Source: Blepharisma stoltei
Lineage: Eukaryota > Ciliophora > Heterotrichea > Heterotrichida > Blepharismidae
NCBI GenBank assembly: GCA_914767885.1
Contig: CAJZBQ010000039.1
Location: 248,001-312,000, forward strand
Reading direction: 5' to 3'
DNA length: 64,000 bases
Under the pieces are notes generated by a model. The model was given only the letters and a program-made list of their open reading frames with translations, was not told the DNA's origin and searched no databases. Positions 56,395-64,000 of this stretch are shown piece after piece (the stretch's first letter is position 1; the number at the start of each line of letters is the position of its first letter). The translations under genes and the position numbers were made by a program.

Positions 56395-58413
56395 ATGTCT
56401 TTGCGAAGTTTAAGCACCCAGCGAACTTCAAGCTCTCGAAGTTTACCTTCAATTTCAGTATCTCAAAGCACCCAAAAAATTATTTTGAAATGAATCAATA
56501 ACCTAAACATTTGAAAACAGCTGGCCATTTCAGATCTCCCTGAAAGATTCAGAACTGGAGTTCTCCCTCTTAAGCTTCTAGAAAGGATTGACCCAGAGTT
56601 CGACATTTCTCGCTGCTTTCTAGAACCTCGCTCTAAAGACCAATGCTTAACTAATATAAAATCTCTAGTTAAAAGACTGGTTGGGAATTTTGGAATGAGA
56701 AATGGACAAGAAATAGTCAGCCAGCTATATCAAGGAAGTCCTGAGGCTGCTTGGACCACTTTAGAATTTATGATAAGAAGTGTGATGATTGGAGAAGTCA
56801 AATCTTTTAATGGAGTAATTATGAACTGGCTTGAATCATCACTTCAGGTTTATAACAAAAATTTGTTAGTAGAAAGCATTGAAGAGCCTTATACCACATT
56901 AGTCAAAGATTTTGCGAATGGCGTGAATTTGATATGCATTCTGCATTTATTTATGGATGAGCCAAAGCTTGCTTTGGCTAATGTCTACTCAATTCCAGAA
57001 AACAAAATGGAAGTTGATCACAATCTTTCTTATTTTTTTCAGTCAGTGGCGAGGACAAAAATTCCGCTTCTGTTCAGTTTGGAAGAATTCAAAGAAAATA
57101 ATGACCCTGATTTTCTATTATTGCAGCTTTTTTATATTTTCCTGGAATTCAAAGATATTCCAATTAATAATGACAGAAGGCGGCCTTTTGTTTTTAAAGA
57201 TGATAAAAGGATTAGTCAAAAGAGAATTGAGGAATCAATAGAGAATGCTCTAACTGTTTTAAGCACAAAGCCAGAAACACATAGTGAGTCAGATTCTTCA
57301 AAAGCCTCAGGGCACGATTCTCATCAAGGGGAAGGAAGCAGCTTTGGGGTTGGAGATTTCCAGGAATACTCCTTTAGCAATGAGTCAGAATCACCTACAA
57401 CTTTAGACGCTATGGAAAAACAAGTAATCCAGCAAGAAAGGAAGCTTATGTATATAGCAGATTTAAGGAAGAAAAAAGAAACCAAAAGACTGATTTATGC
57501 GCCAAGCTTACAACAGCTGCAAATCCCTGGTAAAGAAAATGAAATGGTCTTTAACTCTCCTTCTCAGAAATGCTTATCGCATGCAGAGAGCTTGATTTGC
57601 TTTTTGCTGACTCCAAGAATTGTCAAAGTAAATGTGAATAATGGGTGGATTAGGGTGCTATTGAATATAATTCCTAATGAAAACTTATTTTCAGCTGTAA
57701 AAGAAAATTATTTGCTGGAATGCAGAGAACTGAGCAATATGAATCTTGCGATAAGTTTAGATATCAATGATACTGATGGAATTTCTAAAGGGAAAAATAA
57801 TGAGTTGGTGATACACCATTGCAAATATCGTTATTTATGATTAGAAAAGAATTCAAATATCAGGCAGTAGAAGCCCTTTATTCCCTTTCCTTATGTTCTA
57901 CCGCTTATCTCCAGTCCTCACATAGTGTTGCACTGTGCTAATCCTTCTGATGATGGCCTAAACTAGTTTTCTGGAATTAAGAAGATGCATCAGTAGGGTT
58001 GCCGTCCATAAAAAAATTTTAAGGTTTAATTTTCGACTAAAATTGAAACTCGAAGCCCAGTACACAATTCCTAGTATCGCACTGGGTAAATTTGCCAACT
58101 AACTAGAAACTACCTCAGGTACTGATGGTAGAACCCTTTCAACTCCATGCCTATATTTCTCCATTAAGAAAAACCTACCCAAGGATTGAACTCTTGTCTG
58201 GCTACCTTAGCATTGTTTACTCTGCTAGTCTTATACGCGTGTTGTTACACGAATTAAGAGGTCAGGTCGATTCTCCATACCATTTAATGTATGATGATAC
58301 CCCATAATCGAGGAAAGATAAGAATCCAATGTAAAACAGATGATGAAGCTGATCTTTACCATCAAGGATTGACTTTTCTAGTTCACAAGACAAAGAACAG
58401 CTTTACCATTTAA
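56395..58413 (+). CDS. Double calponin-homology domain protein
   Basis: ATG at 56395. First CH-like domain: QKIILKWINNLNIWKQLAIS...RFRTGVLPLKLLERID, with two UGA-Trp. Second: NGVIMNWLESSLQVYN...LVKDFANGVNLICILHLF...PLLFSLEEFKENNDPDFLLLQLFYIFLEF. Then a Ser-rich linker and a basic region. CH pairs bind actin or microtubules, and fimbrin-like and ciliary proteins use this layout. After the IES at 57842-58318 is removed the tail reads YLWL|RIQCKTDDEADLYHQG and stops at TAA 58411-58413. Confidence 0.8.
57842..58318 (-). mobile_element. SINE-like IES, family F, near a gene's 3' end
   Basis: 477 bp, related to 35881-36120. The minus-strand head is CATTAAATGGTATGG. Flanking AAGAATTCAA/AAGAATCCAA is a probable duplication. 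The TA pair chosen restores the frame. Confidence 0.75.
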
Positions 58414-58493
58414 TTTAAGGTTTTGTATTTTAATTTTACTAAACTTATTATATTTACTTTGTGTCATTATTAATAATAATTCTTAGATTAATA

Positions 58494-61400
58494 TTAAGCT
58501 GCTGATGTTTTTGCAGTAACTTTCCATTGGAATACACATTGATCATCACCTCCAGCAGTAAATATATACCGATCATCCACACTAAATCTAACATTTGTGA
58601 CGTGCGAGCTATGTCCTCTACCAATAACTCCTTCTGATCCTTTAAGCAAGCACGGGTATCTAAACACCTTCAACATTCCGAAATCATCTGAAGTCGCCAC
58701 AAGTGGATATTCATTATTTCCGAATTTTTTCTTGCTTCTGTCAACTGCATTTACATCTGTGCCATCAGCATAAGCTGGATAAATCCCTTGTACAGGCCAT
58801 CCAATTACTAATGTCCAAGTATTCCATTCTTCATCTTTTAGAGCTGAGGCACCACTTGTATTCTGTCTTCCTGAATTCCCATCCCAAAATAGCAATTCAT
58901 AAGCTCCACAGTTAGAATGAATGTAGCCAGAATCAGTAGACCAGTCAATATGGGTGATATAAGAGGAATGGCCTTTGCAGACTGCAATTTGCCTGAAGTC
59001 TGGAACTGAGTATATATCAATTACACAGTCGTGGGAGCCAATTGCAAGCTTGCTTCTGTCAGGGGAGAATTTTATATCAGAAATTTCACTTTTGCGGTCT
59101 TTTTTGGAAACTCGGACGTTCCATGTGCTTGTGTCGAGGATTTTGAAACTTCCATCTTTGAATCCGACTGCCATCATAGATCCATCAGGGTTGCAGCACA
59201 AACACCTGGCTTTAGCTGAGTCTGGGATTTCTTCATTGTCAGTGAATTTGATTATTCTGATTTGGGATTTGTTTTCTATGTCCCAGAGCCTTAATGTCCC
59301 ATCATCTGAACAAGTGGCATAGGCGGCTCCATCAGGGAGAACGTGTAAGCCCCAGACTTCATTGGTGACTGTTTTTCCTCTAGAAGGGGTATAGTGGCCT
59401 TTTATAAGATTTCTGCCTTCTCCACTTGTGATGTCAATTTCGTAGATTTCGGCTCCATATGTTCCTACAAGGAGGCTTCCTCCGTCTTCACTGATACAAG
59501 CAGATCTTATGAATGGGCATACAGATTCATATTGAGGAGAGCTTAAATCAAAGCTTTGTCTTTTGTTTAAATTGTTATCAAGGATATAGACCAAACCATC
59601 TTTTCCTCCTGATACTATGCAAGCATGAGTTGCCCATAAGCTGTCTACACCTCTTTGGTGGATAGGGAATGATTTTCCGGCTGTATTTCCAGCCCATTTT
59701 ATAATAGTTCCAATTGCTGTCCCTGTGTAAATGTTTGTCCCTTGTATGGCCAGACACATCAATAAATTATTGTTTCTGCCAAAAACTCCTTTTTTGCCTG
59801 ACAATTGATTTCCACTAGCTCCTCAAATCTAGAATAATTTTGCTGTTAAATAGGCTATTTTTTATTTTCTTAATTAATTGATTGAGGGATTTTATTTATA
59901 TTAACTAATATTTGAATTTCTAATAATTAATGATCTGCAATCACCATGGGAGTAAGAGTTCATTGTTTATAATGCTTAGGACCAGTTGTGATAAACTCAT
60001 TTTCTGATATAAATCCTACATCAAGGATTATCTCTCTATCACCATTTGTTGTACAAATAAGGCTATTACTCTGCAGATTATAAATAGCTACACTGTGGTT
60101 ATCATCCATCCCAATAGCTACAAGCTTAGTTGCAGATGGAGAAAATGCAATTGCGCTGATCCCTTTTTCTAAAGGTTGTTTAAAGTTAGCGATAGGCATC
60201 ATAGAGGCTGTATCTCATATAAAGATATTAGGCCTTCTCCCAACTTCTCCAGTAGCAGCCAGATCGCAGTTAGGCGACAACGCAAAAGCAATAATATCAT
60301 CTATATGCTTATTAAAATAAGTCTGCGTCCATGTTTCTTTATTAAGAGATATCCCTAGTCCTGCTGCATGATAAATGATCCTTCCATCATGCAAGTATCT
60401 TAAATTGTTCCTACAGTCTTTCGCTCTATATCCATGGACTCATTCTAAGCTCAAGTCTATTGCAGGAGCTTGGTTTTGGTTTCTTGGAGCTTTAATAAAC
60501 CCAGAAGGCGGCTTAATAGCCCCTTCCCAAGGTTTTACAGCTAAAAACTGGTCTCCTTCTCCAAGTTCTTCGAACTGGAAAAAGCTGTTCGGGTCGTTAT
60601 TTTCCAAAGCAGCCGCTACTTTTACCTTTGTTTTTTCTTTGACTTCTTCATTTTTCTTATTCAGCGCCATTTCTTTTGGTATATCTTCAAACTCAATTTT
60701 ATTATCTTCGTCATAAACAGGGTCAGTATCAGGAACTGCCATATCAGTTTGCCATACAAAGACACATTTATCATTTCCTCCAGTACTTACTAAAAATGCA
60801 TCATTGCTTGAAAACTTGCATTTGGTTACATGGGAGGAGTGTCCTGTATAAGATTTGCAGGCTTGTTTTTTTACTGCGACTGGGTATCTGAATAAATTTA
60901 CTTTTCCGAAGTCATCAGCAGTAGCTAAGACACTTAAATTGTGAGAGCGGTGGCAAGAGTTGATATCAGTGCCATCAGCGCCTTCTGGCCATATATATTG
61001 AACTGATCATCCTAGCACACAAGTCCAGCTATACCATTCTACGTTTTTGACTGAGCTGGAGGATACGTTAATTTTTCCGTCCACATTTACAAATTTCAGC
61101 TCATAAGCTTGAGAGTTAACAGCTACTAAAGACGCATCAATTGACCAGTCTAAATGGGTAAGGGCTGATGTGAGGCCTGCATTAATTGCATACATTTTTA
61201 CTAGTTTGCCGTTTTGGATGCCCATTATTTCTACTTTTGAGGCACCTCCATGAGCTCCAAAAGCGATTCTGTCCCCTCTAGGAGAAAATTTGAGGTCTTC
61301 AATCCAGCAGTCTTTGCCTTTAAAAGTGCTTTGTAGGCTGGATAAATTCGACAAGGAGCTAGCATCTAGCAAAATTACCATGCCGTTCATTAGCCCAGAG

Positions 61401-64000
61401 GCTAAATATCTGCCATCTGGTGACCAATCAATAGCTCTCATATCATGGGACAAAGGCTTAATTGCTAACAGCTGAATGCCTTGGGCCAAGTCCCAAATTC
61501 TGATTGTTTTGTCTCCTCCACAAGTAGCACAGAGAGGGTGTTCAGGATGCATTGCAAGTCCCCACAATTCTCCATCATAATGCCCTGAGCCTAAAGATTC
61601 CACTTCTTGCCAGTTTCGGATTTCAAGGATTTCTGCAGATCTGGTACCGACTAAGACAGTGCCTGCAGAGTTGATATCTAATGACCTCACCCCAGGGTTT
61701 AAAGCGTATGCATCAATGCTTACAGACTGAGACTGCATCATGTTTTGGTCCCATACTATTATGACCCCATCTGAGCCTCCACTTAATAGCTGGCCTTCTA
61801 CTACTGTAAGAGCCCATACTTGGCCATTGTGGGCTTTCATTGATTTCCCTAGACTTCTTCCTGCCCAGATCCAGATATTTCCTGCATGAGTGCCAGTTAC
61901 GAAATTATTGTTAAACGCTACTCCACATAGCTGAGCTTCAAAAGGTTTCGAGGCATTTCCAAGAGTTCCTCTATTCCCAGTGACATTTTTTCCATTAATT
62001 GTGAAGAATTTGATGAATTTTGCTCCATAAACAGCTAAATCAGTGTTAGAAATAAAGCTTGCACCAAGGACTGGCTCTTTTTCGACTTTTGAGTTGCAGA
62101 TCATTCTTTTAGCTTGCCATTCATAAACAGCCAAACTATGGTCGTCATCTTCTCCAATGCTCAATAAGCTTTTTCCATCTGGGGAAAATCCTACATGCTT
62201 AATAGCTCTTCTATGAAATCCTGAAAGGCAAGAAATTCCTTGCAAAGTATCTGAGTCCCAGACATGGATTTCAAGCTCCCTTGATTTCCCTATATGAGCC
62301 ATCTGCCCAGTAGCTACAATTTTTCTGTTCGGATGTATAGCAAGGCACACTACGTCGTCATCATGCATTTGGAAGAATTTCTGTTGCCTCGAAGCAGGGT
62401 CCATCACAATTCCTAGTGCAGCTGCAGGATATACAACTTGTCCAGTCGATGTATATTTTAAGTTATTTCTTGAGTCAAATGACCTATATCCATGCACTTT
62501 TATCAGTGTAATATTTTCATCTGGAGCTTTTCCTTGGTTTTTTGGTGGGGTATAATCATTTGGGGTGCTTGCTTTTAGCTCTCCTAGCCATGGCTTTACA
62601 GCTAAAAATTGGTCGCCTTCTCCTACATTTTGAATATCAAATAAATTGGTCTCATCTCTGGTAGCTTCTAATAAATCATCGCTTGCATTAATTTCTATAT
62701 GTTCTTCTGTATACTTCCATTGGAAAATTGCTTTGTCATTGCCTCCAGTTGTTATTAAATATCCATTTAAAAATGACAGATTTGTGACGTGAGAGGAGTG
62801 GCCTTTGTAGACGTTAAATCCTGCACCTTTATTCACACAAGGATTTTTGAAGAGTTTTACTTGACCAAAATCATCGACAGTTGCGACGACCTTGTGGGAT
62901 TTGCTTCTTTCTAAATTGTTAATATCGTCACCTCCTGAACAAGGAGGCCAAATGCCTTGAACAGGCCAGCCAAGCACACATGTCCATGTAGCCCAAGGCT
63001 CGTCTTTATAAGCAGTTGCACCATGAGGGTCTGCAGACCCTGAGCTTAAATTGTGATATAAAATTTCATAGCTTGTGCTGTTTGACTGAATAATATCGCC
63101 CGCCACTGAAAAATCTATATGAGTTACAGACGCAGTGTGGCCTTTAAATTTATTTTTTATTCTGTAGTTTTCGTTGACTGCATATATAAAAATCAGAAAA
63201 TCTTTGGCGCCGACTGCTACAGTGTTCCCGTTTGGAGAGAATTTGATATCTGTGATACATTTTGTTCTATCAAATTTAGTATCTTTGACAGCTAACTCCC
63301 CCCCCCGTGAGTGAACAAAACCATTAGAAAAATCGCTATTTTTTGCCCAAAAACCCACCCTCCGTGAGTGAAACAAAAATTTTTTTAATACAAAAATTTT
63401 TTATGGAAAAAAAAATTTGATATATAAATGATAATTAGTATAATGAAATCTAGAGCTAATTCTGTTTAATTTTAAATGAATTGCTTTTTAAAACATAAAT
63501 TTTATAAATTAAATTAATATTTGCTTTCCAATTTTTGCGAATTAGGATTTTTTTAAATTTCGAAAAAAAATATTTTTTTTTATAAAATTTATATATAAAT
63601 TTTTTTTTAAAAAAAAAAAAATTACCCCCCTCCGTGAGTGAACAAAATTTTTTTGTTCACTCACGGAGGGGGGGAGTAAGGAATTTCCATCTAAAATTAC
63701 AACTTTTCCGTTTTCTAAGCCTGCAAGTAAGACTGCTGCGTTGGGAGAATAAGCTAAAGCACCGCCTGGACCTTCTAGTTTTTTGCATGTTTTTTGCTTT
63801 CTGGTCGGCACATCCCACACTGCAAGCATGCATTCTTGGCCAAGTGTGGCAAATTCCAGCCTTGTAGGATGAGAACAGACTCCCCACAATTCTTTGTCAT
63901 AATGTCCTTTGAGCAGAGCTTTTGAATTTTGTCCGGTGACTTCAAATATTTCTCCTCCTCTAGTACCAATTAAAATTTTCCCTCCAGGCCCTTCACAAGC
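58494..64000 (-). CDS. Multi-unit EML (echinoderm MAP-like) protein, 5' partial
   Basis: Runs off the window. Repeating units of HELP motif plus WD40 propellers: HELP-like GEGDQFLAVKPW...IKVHGYRSFDSRNNLKY (about 62.5 kb) and GEGDQFLAVKPW...LEWVHGYRAKDCRNNLRY (about 60.5 kb, Trp as UGA), each followed by many blades ending in W-x-x-D or SSHVTNV-type turns. At least three units are visible, one partial at the window edge, a layout like EML5/EML6. EMLs bind microtubules. IESs at 59816-59952 and 63293-63676; junctions KQWTL|SGNQLSGKKG and DGNSL|AVKDTKFDR. The HELP spacing suggests ancient tandem duplication. Confidence 0.92.
59816..59952. other. 137-bp IES in the EML gene
   Basis: TA-bounded, with remnants of class A-like ends (CTAGCTCCTC, ATGGGAGTAAG). 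Removing it restores the blade WTLSGNQLSGKKG shared with the previous unit. Confidence 0.82.
63293..63676. mobile_element. Class A MITE as IES in the EML gene
   Basis: 384 bp, inverse orientation to the 19320 copy and almost identical in sequence. TA ends at 63293 and 63677. Excision leaves a continuous WD40 frame. Confidence 0.93.

Overview
The window looks like germline (micronuclear) DNA of a heterotrich ciliate, most like Blepharisma. Four lines of evidence agree. (1) UGA reads as tryptophan in nearly every gene, at positions where the family demands Trp: the GCYWG motif of MsrA, the HELP domain of an EML protein, kinase subdomain X and the C-x-W-H motif of a transposase. UAA and UAG are the only stops. 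(2) Several genes carry 15-nt introns (one of 17 nt), a heterotrich hallmark. (3) Genes are packed; two divergent start codons are 31 bp apart. (4) Most coding regions are interrupted by about 35 TA-bounded internal eliminated sequences (IESs), and removing them restores frame and family alignment.

Layout. 0-4 kb: C2H2-finger repeat protein (-), NEK-like kinase (+), a small membrane ORF. 4-12.4 kb: large coiled-coil gene (-) split by three IESs, NTF2, a small acidic protein, a CorA-like transporter, a four-TM protein, an NDUFA8-like quadruple CX9C protein. 12.6-21.9 kb: TPR/IQ protein (+), B-box/MORN protein (-), B-box/beta-propeller protein (+), all riddled with IESs. 22-28 kb: protein kinase, a 2-kb composite foldback, MsrA, and a pyruvate kinase paralogue lacking catalytic residues. 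28.2-30.9 kb: gene-poor and repeat-rich. 30.9-40.5 kb: a P4-ATPase/guanylyl cyclase fusion whose eight IESs, once removed, leave one open frame of about 2,215 codons. 40.9-48.5 kb: two coiled-coil genes; one holds a SINE-like element that itself holds a Mutator-like transposon, the other a TTTTTTTTGGCCTA satellite foldback. 48.6-64 kb: mitoferrin-like carrier, MGCC-anchored protein, FLVCR-type MFS transporter, unknown protein, oxoglutarate-type carrier, CH-domain protein and a multi-unit EML protein running off the window.

Mobile elements fall into classes: (A) TA-flanked MITEs with ends like CTCCCCCCTCCGTGAG, at least 15 copies; (B) palindromic hairpins with CACGTG/CACATGTG; (C) GC-rich SINE-like elements with 8-16 bp target duplications, a TTAAAATGG head and, in several, a shared core hairpin; (D) a full-length Mutator-like element; (E) foldbacks with satellite arms. 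Nearly all intragenic copies are positioned so that a TA in or beside the target duplication lets them be excised as IESs. The guanylyl cyclase, kinases, EML, MORN, B-box and CH proteins suggest signalling and cytoskeletal roles, but the genes are not an operon and show no single shared pathway.
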